NCBI RefSeq assembly: GCF_001444425.1
Contig: NZ_CP013189.1
Location: 1,302,001-1,366,000, forward strand
Length of the DNA: 64,000 bases
Source: Pseudohongiella spirulinae
GTDB lineage: Bacteria > Pseudomonadota > Gammaproteobacteria > Pseudomonadales > Pseudohongiellaceae
Reading direction: 5' to 3'
The position numbers and the translations under genes are program-made. The notes below the pieces were generated by a model. The model was given only the letters and a program-made list of their open reading frames with translations, was not told the origin of the DNA and did no database searches. Below, one piece after another: positions 48,980 to 57,868 of the stretch. Position 1 is the stretch's first letter. Each line of letters opens with the position of its first letter.

Positions 48980-49752
48980 AAGGCGTGCATTTGTGGCTGG
49001 TGCCCGATCCGTCTATTGCAACCACAGTGCTGGCAGAGCATGCCGAATCTGTTTTGAGTAGCGAGGAGTTAACACGTTGCCAGAGTCATCGCCTTCCTAA
49101 GGGGCAGCGCGTATTTTTGCTGACCAGAATCGTGTTGCGAGAGTTGCTGAGTCATCATTACCCTGATATCCAGCCGACTCAGTGGATTTTCAGTCGTTCA
49201 GCAAATGGAAAGCCCATCGTCGGTAATCCGAATCTGAACATCAGTTTCAATCTGTCGCACGCCGGATCCATGATTGCTCTGGCATTCGCTGAGAATGTCA
49301 GCATTGGCGTTGACATTGAACATTGTGAGCGCGAGGTTGACGTTGATGGCTTGTCTGGCCGATTTTTTTCTGAAGCGGAGCACAAGTTACTGATGAGCTT
49401 GCCCGTGCCTGCTCGCCAACAGCGATTTCTGACCTTGTGGACCATGAAAGAAGCCGTGGTTAAGGCGAGCGGGCTGGGGCTCGCAAAAGCACTAAGGGAC
49501 TACGAGTTCATCATTGACGAGGCTACCGGCCATTTAGATTTTCGGCAGTCACACGGACGGATTTCAGAACAGGGCGGACCACGCTGGGAGGTTTGCGCAG
49601 CAATGTCGGGAGATTATCATGTGGCGCTGGCAATGAGCCCCACTGATGACACAAGTCTGCATTCAGATTTGACAGTCAGGTGGTTCAGATGGCCAGACCG
49701 CATTGATTGCCGCGAAGTCGATATGTTCTATACTGCAAAACTCAGTGATTGA
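48976..49752 (+). CDS. 4'-phosphopantetheinyl transferase (Sfp type)
   Basis: A 258-residue Sfp-type transferase that attaches phosphopantetheine to carrier proteins. The magnesium site GVDIEHCE (about 111-118) and the WTMKEAVVKASGLGL segment are both present, as is NISFNLSHAGSMIALA. The start is a GTG at 48976 overlapping the stop of the 7TM-PAS gene. No NRPS, PKS or carrier-protein gene lies in the window, so the partner is elsewhere. Confidence 0.92.
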   Translation: MKGVHLWLVPDPSIATTVLAEHAESVLSSEELTRCQSHRLPKGQRVFLLTRIVLRELLSHHYPDIQPTQWIFSRSANGKPIVGNPNLNISFNLSHAGSMIALAFAENVSIGVDIEHCEREVDVDGLSGRFFSEAEHKLLMSLPVPARQQRFLTLWTMKEAVVKASGLGLAKALRDYEFIIDEATGHLDFRQSHGRISEQGGPRWEVCAAMSGDYHVALAMSPTDDTSLHSDLTVRWFRWPDRIDCREVDMFYTAKLSD

Positions 49753-49757
49753 TTGCT

Positions 49758-51047
49758 CTATCCATCGCTTTCATGGTCAGGTTCGGCAGCAGGCTGTCGC
49801 CACATTCGCGCGGTTTTGATCAGATTGTCCTTCACCTGGACGATTTCTGCGAAATACTCACCCATCTGCAACCCAACAGGGGAGTCCGGAATGGACTCAA
49901 GATTCTCCACTATCAAGCCATTCAGGGTTTTTGCAGTATCTGAATCCAGCTCCCAGTCCAGCGCACGGTTGATTTCGCGCAGCGTTGCTGTGCCGTCAAT
50001 AAGGTAGGTGCCGTCGGCTTGAGGATGCACATCCAGACTGCTGTCCGCGATATCAGTTGTGAATTCGCCGACAATTTCTTCCAGAATATCTTCCAGCGTA
50101 ATAATGCCCTTTATGTCGCCATACTCATCGACCACAAAGGCCAGACGCTTGCGATTGCTTTGAAAATTAAACAATTGTGTGTGAAGCGGCGTGCTTTCAG
50201 GAATAAAGTAAGGTGGATCCAGCTCGCGGGTAATATCTTCTCGGTTTATATCGCTGCTTTGCACGAGCTTGCCCACGCTGCGCATATGCAAGACTCCAAC
50301 GACGTGGTCGATGTCTTTCTTGTAAACAGGCAGGCGAGTGTGTTGCGTATTGCCTATTTGAGTCAGAATATCATTGACGTCATCTTCCAGATCGATACCG
50401 GTTATCTCGCTTCTGGGTACCAGAATGTCGTTCACCGTCACTTTCTCCAGATCCAGTACATTCAGCAACATGCCCTGACCCTGAGCCGGAATCATCTGCG
50501 CGGATTCATGAACAACCGTGCGCAGCTCTTCCGGGCTTAGCTGATGGTCATTGCCCGCCACGGAGTTGATGCCAAAAGCGCGAATCAGCAGGTGTGAGAC
50601 ACGGTTAGCCATCCATACCAGTGGATAGAGTACTTTAAGAAGAACCACCAGGAGCAGGCTGGACGGATAGGCGATACGTTCGGGATGCAAGGCCGCAATG
50701 GTCTTGGGGGTGATTTCAGCAAAAATGAGAATGACCAGAGTCAGTACCACTGTCGTCAGGACAGTTTCCGGGTTTCCAAACACCTGAATGGCAATAGAGG
50801 TGGCAATGGATGCCGACAGCAGATTAACAAAGTTATTGCCGATCAGTATGACACCCAGCAGTTTGTCCGGTGCCTCAAGCAGTCGGCTGACGCGCATGGC
50901 GCCGTGGTGCTTTTGTCTGACCAGATGTTTCAGCCGGTAGCGGTTGAGCGACATCATGCTGGTTTCAGAGCTGGAAAAATAAGCGGAGGCAAACACAAGA
51001 AAAATCAGTAAGCCGGTAAGGAAGGGAACCGTCGAGTCTGCGTCCAT
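49758..51047 (-). CDS. yfjD: CNNM/CorC-family transporter (YfjD-like)
   Basis: A 429-residue membrane protein with an N-terminal DUF21 transmembrane domain (about 1-180; SSSETSMMSLNRYRLKHLV), two CBS domains (about 205-330; LPVYKKDIDHVVGVLHMRSV, RLAFVVDEYGDIKGIITLED) and a CorC/HlyC C-terminal domain. CNNM proteins are linked to magnesium or cobalt efflux. It forms a pair with ypjD, opposite ffh, as in E. coli and Pseudomonas. Confidence 0.92.
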   Translation of the reverse strand: MDADSTVPFLTGLLIFLVFASAYFSSSETSMMSLNRYRLKHLVRQKHHGAMRVSRLLEAPDKLLGVILIGNNFVNLLSASIATSIAIQVFGNPETVLTTVVLTLVILIFAEITPKTIAALHPERIAYPSSLLLVVLLKVLYPLVWMANRVSHLLIRAFGINSVAGNDHQLSPEELRTVVHESAQMIPAQGQGMLLNVLDLEKVTVNDILVPRSEITGIDLEDDVNDILTQIGNTQHTRLPVYKKDIDHVVGVLHMRSVGKLVQSSDINREDITRELDPPYFIPESTPLHTQLFNFQSNRKRLAFVVDEYGDIKGIITLEDILEEIVGEFTTDIADSSLDVHPQADGTYLIDGTATLREINRALDWELDSDTAKTLNGLIVENLESIPDSPVGLQMGEYFAEIVQVKDNLIKTARMWRQPAAEPDHESDG

Positions 51048-51054
51048 CAGGACG

Positions 51055-51861
51055 TTAACCTCCTAGTAAATATTCGATGACAAATTTTGAGCCGTAAAAA
51101 CCCAGCAGCAACAGCAGAAAACCGCCCAGCGTGCCGCGGATGGCTGTATTGCCACGCCAGCCGAGTTGATGGCGGCCCCATAGCAGGATCGCAAAGACTA
51201 CCCACGCCAGGATGGAGAACACTATTTTGTGTGCCAGCCCCCGGGTTGCCAGGTCGTCAACGAATACAAAGCCCGCCAGAATGGCGCCGCTCAGCAGAAT
51301 CTGCGCGACCCACAGTAGTTCAAAAAGCAGTTTCTCCATGTCCTGCAGCGGAGGAAAACGGTGTATGACAGCGCTGGCGTGTTTGTGACGCAGCTGGTAA
51401 TTCTGAAAAGCCAGGAAGGCCGCCTGAACCGAAGCAAGGGCAAAGAGGCTGTAGGCAAGAATTGATAATATGACATGCGCAGCAAGTCCGCCGCTTAACT
51501 GTTGGGGCGGATAGTTGCTGCTTATGAACATGGACAGCAGTAGAGTCACTATCGCAACCGGAAAGACGCCCATCACCAGGATGGCCAGCGACTTTCGTGT
51601 ATTGGTGATAATTGCCAGCAGGGCAATCACTGCCAGAATAAGGGTGCTGATTTCGATAATGCCAAAGTGATAGCTGCTATCCCGTGCTACCAGAGTCCAG
51701 GCGCTCAGAAGATGTAACAGCGCTGCTCCGATGCCTGTCATGGTGACAATCGGGCCGGCCTTGATGCGGGCAGACCGATCCCTGATGGCGCGACCATGCA
51801 GGTTCAGGCTTACCAGGTAGAGAAAAATGGCCACGATGCCTGACAGTGTCGTGATTGGCAT
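51055..51861 (-). CDS. ypjD: CcsA-like inner-membrane protein YpjD
   Basis: A 268-residue protein with about eight membrane segments and the cytochrome c assembly (CcsA/ResC) fold. The Trp-rich WG segment and conserved histidines are replaced by sequences such as HVILSILAYSLFALAS and LAHKIVFSILAWVVFA. Its function is unknown. It is transcribed before yfjD, 7 bases apart, and divergently from ffh. Confidence 0.88.
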   Translation of the reverse strand: MPITTLSGIVAIFLYLVSLNLHGRAIRDRSARIKAGPIVTMTGIGAALLHLLSAWTLVARDSSYHFGIIEISTLILAVIALLAIITNTRKSLAILVMGVFPVAIVTLLLSMFISSNYPPQQLSGGLAAHVILSILAYSLFALASVQAAFLAFQNYQLRHKHASAVIHRFPPLQDMEKLLFELLWVAQILLSGAILAGFVFVDDLATRGLAHKIVFSILAWVVFAILLWGRHQLGWRGNTAIRGTLGGFLLLLLGFYGSKFVIEYLLGG

Positions 51862-51932
51862 AGCTGGGGTCGATATCCTTTATCGATGGTGATTCGTGAA
51901 GACTGCAAAGTGTCGCACAACTGCCTGATGCG

Positions 51933-51960
51933 TTGAAGTGTTTTCTGCCTTTGCCATAAT
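51933..51960 (+). promoter_or_regulatory. Possible ffh promoter
   Basis: TTGAAG (51933-51938), a 16-base spacer and CATAAT (51955-51960) lie about 90 bases before ffh. A GGATAAT at about 52000 is an alternative -10. The 188-base gap to ypjD holds no gene; I looked for and did not find a 4.5S RNA. Confidence 0.4.
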
Positions 51961-52049
51961 GGGCGCCCCGCCAGCTATTGTAGGTGGCGCGCATCGGGGG
52001 GATAATAGCAGCCTTTGTTTGGCAGTACCCCTTCAGAGGTCGATAGTCT

Positions 52050-53432
52050 ATGTTTGACAACTTAACCGAACGGCTCTCCGGCGCACTTCGAAAAATCAGC
52101 GGCAAGGCCACTCTTACAGAAAACAATATAGAGGAAGCCCTGCGCGAGGTTCGTCGTGCTTTGCTGGAAGCTGATGTTGCGCTGCCGGTAGTCAAGGACT
52201 TCATTGACCGGGTGAAAATGCGGGCTGTCGGAACTGAAGTCTCACAAAGCCTGAGTCCCGGCCAGGCATTTATCAAGATTGTTCAGGCTGAACTTGAAGC
52301 GGTCATGGGGAGCGCCAATGAGCAGCTCAACCTGAACGCTCAGCCGCCTGCAGTTGTTTTGATGGCCGGTCTGCAGGGTGCTGGTAAAACAACCACGGTT
52401 GCCAAGCTGGCCCGCCTGCTGAAAACCGCGCAAAAGAAGTCTGTCATGGTAGTCAGCGCCGACGTCTACAGACCGGCCGCAATTGCCCAGCTTGAAACGC
52501 TTGCAAAAGAGGTTGATGTCCGGTTTTTCCCCTCTGATATCAGTCAGAAGCCACGCGATATTGCCCTTGCCGCCGTAAAAGAGGCCAAAAAAGCCTTTAT
52601 TGATGTCCTGCTGGTGGATACGGCGGGTCGTCTGAGTATCGACGCCGATATGATGGCGGAAATCAGCGATCTGCATAAAACACTGAACCCTGTTGAAACC
52701 CTGTTTGTGGTTGACGCCATGACAGGTCAGGACGCCGCCAATACGGCGCGTGCATTTAACGATGCGCTGCCGCTGACAGGTGTTGTGCTGACCAAGGCTG
52801 ATGGTGATGCGCGCGGCGGTGCGGCACTGTCAGTCAGGCAGATTACCGGTAAACCGATCAAGTTTATCGGTATGGGTGAAAAGATTGATGCGCTGGAGCC
52901 GTTTTACCCGGATCGTATTGCGTCCCGAATTCTTGGCATGGGGGACATTCTGTCCCTGATCGAAGAAGCTGAAAAGAAGGTCGACAGAAGTAAGGCTGAG
53001 CGACTGGCGGGCAAGTTTCAGAAGGGCAAGGCTTTTGACCTTGAAGATTTCCGCGAACAACTGCAGCAGATGCAGAATATGGGCGGTATGGCCAGTATTC
53101 TCGATAAGATGCCCGGTATGGGCATGTTGCCACCCGGCGCGGCCGCCAAGGTGGATGATAGCCAGTTTCGTCGTATGGAAGCCATCATCAATTCCATGAC
53201 CCCGAAAGAGCGGCGCAATCCCGATAACCTGAACGGATCGCGCAAGCGCAGAATATGCCTGGGGTCGGGTACCCAGATTCAGGATCTGAACCGCTTGCTG
53301 AAACAGCACAAGCAGATGCAGAAAATGATGAAGAAAATGAAGGGCGGCGCGCTGGCCAATATGATGCGTGGTATGGGTGGTATGCGCGGTCCGGGTGGTT
53401 TTCCTGGCGCAGGTGGGCCGCCAAGATTCTAA
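52050..53432 (+). CDS. ffh: Signal recognition particle protein Ffh
   Basis: SRP54 GTPase that binds signal sequences with 4.5S RNA (460 residues). The NG domain has GLQGAGKTTTVAKLARLL, DTAGRLSIDADMM and TKADGDARGG; the methionine-rich M domain has the RNA-binding GSRKRRICLGSG and many Met-rich helices (MQKMMKKMKGGALANMMRGM). rpsP, rimM, trmD and rplS follow, as in most gammaproteobacteria. Confidence 0.97.
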   Translation: MFDNLTERLSGALRKISGKATLTENNIEEALREVRRALLEADVALPVVKDFIDRVKMRAVGTEVSQSLSPGQAFIKIVQAELEAVMGSANEQLNLNAQPPAVVLMAGLQGAGKTTTVAKLARLLKTAQKKSVMVVSADVYRPAAIAQLETLAKEVDVRFFPSDISQKPRDIALAAVKEAKKAFIDVLLVDTAGRLSIDADMMAEISDLHKTLNPVETLFVVDAMTGQDAANTARAFNDALPLTGVVLTKADGDARGGAALSVRQITGKPIKFIGMGEKIDALEPFYPDRIASRILGMGDILSLIEEAEKKVDRSKAERLAGKFQKGKAFDLEDFREQLQQMQNMGGMASILDKMPGMGMLPPGAAAKVDDSQFRRMEAIINSMTPKERRNPDNLNGSRKRRICLGSGTQIQDLNRLLKQHKQMQKMMKKMKGGALANMMRGMGGMRGPGGFPGAGGPPRF

Positions 53433-53442
53433 GGTTTGCTGA

Positions 53443-53490
53443 GGACTCGCAAGAGGAAAAAAACCTAAAGATTTCTTCCCTCTTGCGTCC
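53443..53490 (+). other. Long stem-loop between ffh and rpsP
   Basis: GGA(CT)CGCAAGAGG (53443-53456) pairs with CCTCTTGCGTCC (53479-53490), with a two-base bulge and an A-rich loop. There is no U-tract. A second hairpin, CCGGGAC-TGC-GTCCTGG (53517-53533), follows in the rpsP leader. They may form processing or regulatory structures in the ribosomal-protein transcript. Confidence 0.45.
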
Positions 53491-53576
53491 ATTTCGCTTA
53501 GAATACCGCACTTTTTCCGGGACTGCGTCCTGGAATACTCGGTTTTCGTACGAAGCTAACACTAGGAATGTAGTTT

Positions 53577-53837
53577 ATGGTCACTATTCGTCTTGCACGC
53601 GGCGGCGCCAAGAAAAAGCCTTTTTATCACATCACGGTTACCGATTCGCGTAATTCTCGCGATGGCCGTTTTATCGAGCGTGTGGGTTTCTTTAACCCGG
53701 TTGCGCGCGGTAACGATGAGCGTCTGCGCATCGATCTGGATCGTGTTAATTACTGGGCAGGTCAGGGTGCACAGCCAAGCGAGCGCGTTGCCGAGCTGAT
53801 CAAGCAGGCAAGTAAGGCAGCGACAACCGAAGCCTGA
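53577..53837 (+). CDS. rpsP: 30S ribosomal protein S16
   Basis: 86-residue S16, with the family start [20 protein letters not shown] and the FNPVARG segment. It heads the rpsP-rimM-trmD-rplS run. Confidence 0.97.
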   Translation: MVTIRLARGGAKKKPFYHITVTDSRNSRDGRFIERVGFFNPVARGNDERLRIDLDRVNYWAGQGAQPSERVAELIKQASKAATTEA

Positions 53838-53862
53838 TTGTCTGTTGGTGGCATCTCCGGAT

Positions 53863-54390
53863 ATGTCTGACAGTCGAGTCTGCCTGGGGCGCGTTGGCGC
53901 TCCTTATGGCATCAAGGGCTGGGTGAAATTGATTTCTTTTACCGAGCCGCGTGAGAATCTGTTGGATTATCGGCATCTTCAGGTGATGCTGCAGGGGCGC
54001 GAGCAGATGCTGGAGCTTGACGCCGCAAAGCCGCATGGCAAGGGGTTGATAGGTCATTTTGTGACCTACGATACACCTGAGGCGGTGCGAGAGTTGACCA
54101 ATCTGGAACTCTACGTCGATTCGACTGAGTTGCCGGTTCTGGGTGAGAGCGACTATTACTGGCACCAGTTAGTTGGCTTGAAGGTATATACGGTGCAGGG
54201 TGAGTTGCTCGGCCGAATCAGCAAGATGCTGGAAACCGGTGCAAATGATGTCATGGTGGTAGACCCGGATACGGGTAGCGTTGATAAGAATCAGCGATTG
54301 ATCCCGTGGCTGCCAGAGCGTGTTGTCACCGGGGTTGATCTGACAGCAGGTACTATCGAGGTAGATTGGGACGTTGATTACCTGATTTGA
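53863..54390 (+). CDS. rimM: Ribosome maturation factor RimM
   Basis: Binds S19 and helps 30S 3'-domain assembly (175 residues from ATG 53863). The start [18 protein letters not shown] and the PRC-barrel part ([35 protein letters not shown]) are typical. In-frame TTG and GTG codons at 53845 and 53848 are alternatives; no good ribosome site decides between them. Confidence 0.93.
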   Translation: MSDSRVCLGRVGAPYGIKGWVKLISFTEPRENLLDYRHLQVMLQGREQMLELDAAKPHGKGLIGHFVTYDTPEAVRELTNLELYVDSTELPVLGESDYYWHQLVGLKVYTVQGELLGRISKMLETGANDVMVVDPDTGSVDKNQRLIPWLPERVVTGVDLTAGTIEVDWDVDYLI

Positions 54391-54412
54391 CCCATACAGA
54401 CGAGTGTCAGGC

Positions 54413-55168
54413 ATGCAGGTCGGTATTGTCAGCTTGTTCCCGGAAATGTTCGCGGCAATTCGCGATCATGGCATCACCGGCAGGGCCTGTCGTAATGGTT
54501 TGCTGGATTTAAAGTGCTGGAATCCACGTGATTTCACCACCGACAGGCACCGAACGGTCGATGACAAGCCTTTTGGCGGGGCTGCCGGCATGTTGATGAA
54601 GACCGAGCCGCTGTGTGCGGCCATTGGTGCGGCGCGTGAGGCGCAGTCTGCTATGCCGACAGTGATTTACCTGTCGCCACAGGGGCGTCGTCTCGATCAG
54701 TCCGGTGTTATCGAGCTGGCAGAGCGTACCAATCTGGTTTTGGTTTGTGGTCGCTATCAGGGTATTGATGAGCGGGTGCTGCAGACAGAGATAGATGAAG
54801 AGTGGTCAGTTGGCGACTACGTTTTAAGTGGCGGTGAGTTGCCGGCGATGGTCATGCTGGATGCTGTCATAAGGTATTTGCCGGGGGCTTTGGGCAATGA
54901 AGATTCTGCAGGGCAGGATTCATTTGCACCAGTCGGTGAAGGGCAGTCATTGCTGGATTGCCCGCGTTATACGCGACCACAGACGTTTGCCGGTATGTCG
55001 GTGCCCGAGGTATTGACCAGTGGCAACCATGAACAGATCCGGCGCTGGCAGTTAAAGCAGCAACTCGGTAAAACCTGGCTTAAACGGCCGGATTTGATTG
55101 AACAGCAGACATTGTCTGATGAGCAGCAGACATTATTGAGAGAATTTATCAGTGAATATGGCGCCTGA
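54413..55168 (+). CDS. trmD: tRNA (guanine-37-N1)-methyltransferase TrmD
   Basis: SPOUT enzyme that methylates G37 of tRNAs and prevents frameshifting (251 residues). ATG 54413 gives [19 protein letters not shown] 54404 is a possible earlier start. The trefoil knot region has [13 protein letters not shown] and [17 protein letters not shown], and the N-terminal [13 protein letters not shown] is characteristic. Confidence 0.96.
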   Translation: MQVGIVSLFPEMFAAIRDHGITGRACRNGLLDLKCWNPRDFTTDRHRTVDDKPFGGAAGMLMKTEPLCAAIGAAREAQSAMPTVIYLSPQGRRLDQSGVIELAERTNLVLVCGRYQGIDERVLQTEIDEEWSVGDYVLSGGELPAMVMLDAVIRYLPGALGNEDSAGQDSFAPVGEGQSLLDCPRYTRPQTFAGMSVPEVLTSGNHEQIRRWQLKQQLGKTWLKRPDLIEQQTLSDEQQTLLREFISEYGA

Positions 55169-55209
55169 CTGCCGAGAGGGCAGGAGACGTCAATAATGGG
55201 AGTACGGCG

Positions 55210-55575
55210 ATGAGCAACAGCAAATACATTGAAATGATCGAAAAAGAGCAGATGAACAAGGAAATCCCGGCATTCAGCCCGGGTGATACCGTTGTTGTTC
55301 AGGTAAAAATCAAGGAAGGCGACCGTGAGCGTCTGCAGGCTTTTGAAGGTGTGGTGATCGGTATTCGTAACCGCGGCCTGAACTCTGCTTTCACTGTCCG
55401 TAAAATCTCTCACGGCGTAGGTGTTGAGCGTACTTTCCAGACTTACAGCCCACTGGTTGACAGCATCGCCGTCAAGCGTCGTGGCGATGTGCGTCAGGCC
55501 AAACTCTACTACTTGCGTGACCTGTCTGGTCGTGCTGCGCGTATCGCCGAAAAGCTGGACAAGAAAGTCAGCTGA
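55210..55575 (+). CDS. rplS: 50S ribosomal protein L19
   Basis: 121-residue L19, with [40 protein letters not shown] and the C-terminal [14 protein letters not shown]. Last gene of the operon, closed by a clear terminator. Confidence 0.97.
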   Translation: MSNSKYIEMIEKEQMNKEIPAFSPGDTVVVQVKIKEGDRERLQAFEGVVIGIRNRGLNSAFTVRKISHGVGVERTFQTYSPLVDSIAVKRRGDVRQAKLYYLRDLSGRAARIAEKLDKKVS

Positions 55576-55605
55576 TCGAGACGACTACCGGCTTGTTGAG
55601 CCGGC

Positions 55606-55638
55606 AAAGAAAAAGGGGCTTAATTGCCCCTTTTTTTT
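55606..55638 (+). terminator. Rho-independent terminator after rplS
   Basis: GGGGC (55615-55619) and GCCCC (55626-55630) form a stem with a 6-base loop, with upstream A-run pairing to eight Ts (55631-55638). Confidence 0.92.
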
Positions 55639-55719
55639 AGTTACGCTTTGGGTGCGTCGTGAACTACATGGTAAAGTCAGTGACCTGAAAGCCTCTGTCT
55701 CTGTATGTGGAGAAACAGC

Positions 55720-56493
55720 ATGAATAGAATTAAGTCAGCAGCCCGTACGCTCGCCCTGGTCAGCGGTATGGTTGTTTCAACAGCACTAATGCCGGGCGCA
55801 GTCTCGGCTGCTGAAGAGCCGGACTGGATGGTCGATATCCGCACGGCGCTCAATACCAGTCTGGGCGCGGTCAGTCAGGGCCAGCTCAGGGTGGAGACAG
55901 TCAACGAGACGCCCATGTCTGGTATTTATCAGGTCATCATGAGTTCCGGAGAGATTCTGCATACGGATCGAAGCGGACAGTTTCTGCTTTCCGGTGAATT
56001 ATATATGACGCGGCCGGAAGGTCTGGTGAACCTGACAGCAGAAACCCGCAAGGGTCAGACTGCAGATCTTATAGCAGGTTTGCCGGAAGACCAGATGATC
56101 ATTTTTGCGGCGGAGAATCCGAGAGCGCAGATCACAGTATTTACCGATGTGGATTGTGGATATTGTCGTCGACTGCATGGTGATATGGCTGCCATCAATG
56201 AGCGCGGCATTACTGTCCGTTATGTGGCCTATCCAAGGGGCGGCATGCAGTCCGAAGCCTATCCTAAAATGGTGTCGGTGTGGTGTGCAGAGGACCGTAA
56301 ACAGGCCCTTAATCAGGCCAAGAACGGTCAAAACCTGCCTTCGCGGGATTGCACTAACCCGGTGCTGAATCATCACGCTTTGGGTAATCGCATTGGCATT
56401 ACCGGTACGCCGGCTATTCTGCTGCAAGATGGCACGCTGGTTCCAGGCTATATGGAAGTGGACCGGCTCAGCGCACTGGTGTTGGGCCAGTAA
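55720..56493 (+). CDS. dsbC: Periplasmic disulfide isomerase DsbC
   Basis: A 257-residue protein with a signal peptide (to about residue 30), an N-terminal dimerisation domain and a thioredoxin domain with active-site CGYC (Cys146, Cys149) in VFTDVDCGYCRRLHGDM. A second, structural Cys pair (CAEDRKQAL and SRDCTNPV) and the cis-Pro GITGTPAILL are as in DsbC. It corrects mispaired disulfides and is kept reduced by DsbD, encoded 5 kb on. Start ATG 55720 has GGAGAAA upstream. Confidence 0.94.
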   Translation: MNRIKSAARTLALVSGMVVSTALMPGAVSAAEEPDWMVDIRTALNTSLGAVSQGQLRVETVNETPMSGIYQVIMSSGEILHTDRSGQFLLSGELYMTRPEGLVNLTAETRKGQTADLIAGLPEDQMIIFAAENPRAQITVFTDVDCGYCRRLHGDMAAINERGITVRYVAYPRGGMQSEAYPKMVSVWCAEDRKQALNQAKNGQNLPSRDCTNPVLNHHALGNRIGITGTPAILLQDGTLVPGYMEVDRLSALVLGQ

Positions 56494-56517
56494 TTATTGA
56501 ATTTAAGTGAGGAAATT

Positions 56518-57861
56518 GTGAGTCAGGACAGCGAGAAACAAGGCCTGCGGATTGGTATTTGTGGTCACGGTACAGTGGGCGGCGGGACGTTCAATCTGTT
56601 ACGCAGCAAGGCATCCGAGATTAAACGTCGAGTGGGGATGGATCTGGAAGTGGTGCACGTGGCAACTCGTCGCCCGTCTGCCGAGCTGAAAGCCAGTGGT
56701 GTGCATTACAGCACTGATGTTTTTGAAGTGGCAAGGAATCCGGAAGTCGATCTGGTTGTAGAACTGATTGGCGGATTTGAGCCAGCCCTGGAACTGGTGT
56801 TGTATGCTATTGAGAACGGCAAACACGTAGTGACGGCCAACAAGGCCTTGATTGCTGTGCACGGCAACACCATTTTCGAGGCCGCCCGAAAGAAAGGCGT
56901 AGTGGTCGCCTATGAAAGTGCCGTGGCCGGCGGAATACCAATCATCAAAGCCTTACGCGAAGGTCTGGCGGCCAACTCAATACAGTGGCTGGCTGGCATA
57001 ATTAACGGCACCAGCAACTTTATCCTGACAGAAATGGGTGAGCGTAAACGCGACTTTCCCGAGGTTCTTAAAGAGGCGCAAGAACTGGGTTACGCCGAGG
57101 CCGATCCAACCTTTGATGTTGAAGGCATCGATGCGGCTCACAAACTGACCATTCTAGCCGCCAACGCTTTTGGCATTGCACTGGAGTTTGACCGAGTTTA
57201 CACCGAGGGCATCAGTCACATTACCACTGCTGATATCAGCTATGCAGAAGAATTGGGTTATCGCATCAAGCACCTGGGTATTACCCGTGTGACAGATGCC
57301 GGCGTTGAATTACGCGTGCACCCGACATTGATTTCAGAAAATACCCTGATTGCAAATGTGCATGGCGTTATGAACGCGGTGGTTGTAAAAGGTGATTCTG
57401 CTGGTAGTACCTTGTACTACGGTGCTGGTGCCGGAGCAGAAGCGACAGCCTCCTCGGTGGTGGCGGATATTATTGATATCGCCCGTACCTGGCGCGAGTC
57501 CCGAACTCAGGCCACGATACCCCCACTGGCCTTTAACAAATTGCGCAACGATCTGCGTATTCTGGATATCAGTGAGATTGAATCCGAGTACTATCTGAGG
57601 ATCCCGGCGCGAGACAAAGTCGGTGTCATGGCTAAAATATCGCAGGTGCTGACCAATTATGGGATCAATATAGAAGCGGTTATCCAGAAAGAGCCGCACG
57701 GTGACGATGCTGAAAGAGGTATTGTGCCAGTTGTTATCCTGACCAGTCGTACCAGTGAAAACACCATGGATGTTGCGATTGGCGTCATAGAAGGCCTGGA
57801 TGAAGTCGGCGGATCGATTATGCGTATCCGGGTGGAGCAGTTTGACGGCGAGGATAATTGA
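56518..57861 (+). CDS. hom: Homoserine dehydrogenase
   Basis: NAD(P)-dependent enzyme of threonine/methionine synthesis (447 residues). GTG 56518 is preferred because GAGGAAA lies five bases before it; a TTG at 56497 is in frame. The Rossmann motif GICGHGTVGGGTFNLL, the NKALIAVHG segment and AVAGGIPIIKALREGL precede a C-terminal ACT domain (YLRIPARDKVGVMAKISQVL). thrC follows directly; no thrB is present. Confidence 0.96.
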   Translation: MSQDSEKQGLRIGICGHGTVGGGTFNLLRSKASEIKRRVGMDLEVVHVATRRPSAELKASGVHYSTDVFEVARNPEVDLVVELIGGFEPALELVLYAIENGKHVVTANKALIAVHGNTIFEAARKKGVVVAYESAVAGGIPIIKALREGLAANSIQWLAGIINGTSNFILTEMGERKRDFPEVLKEAQELGYAEADPTFDVEGIDAAHKLTILAANAFGIALEFDRVYTEGISHITTADISYAEELGYRIKHLGITRVTDAGVELRVHPTLISENTLIANVHGVMNAVVVKGDSAGSTLYYGAGAGAEATASSVVADIIDIARTWRESRTQATIPPLAFNKLRNDLRILDISEIESEYYLRIPARDKVGVMAKISQVLTNYGINIEAVIQKEPHGDDAERGIVPVVILTSRTSENTMDVAIGVIEGLDEVGGSIMRIRVEQFDGEDN

Positions 57862-57868
57862 GGTCGGC

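Noticed and set aside
51862-52049. A 4.5S RNA gene upstream of ffh
   Set aside because: The GC-rich hairpin there lacks the conserved SRP RNA tetraloop and internal-loop sequence.
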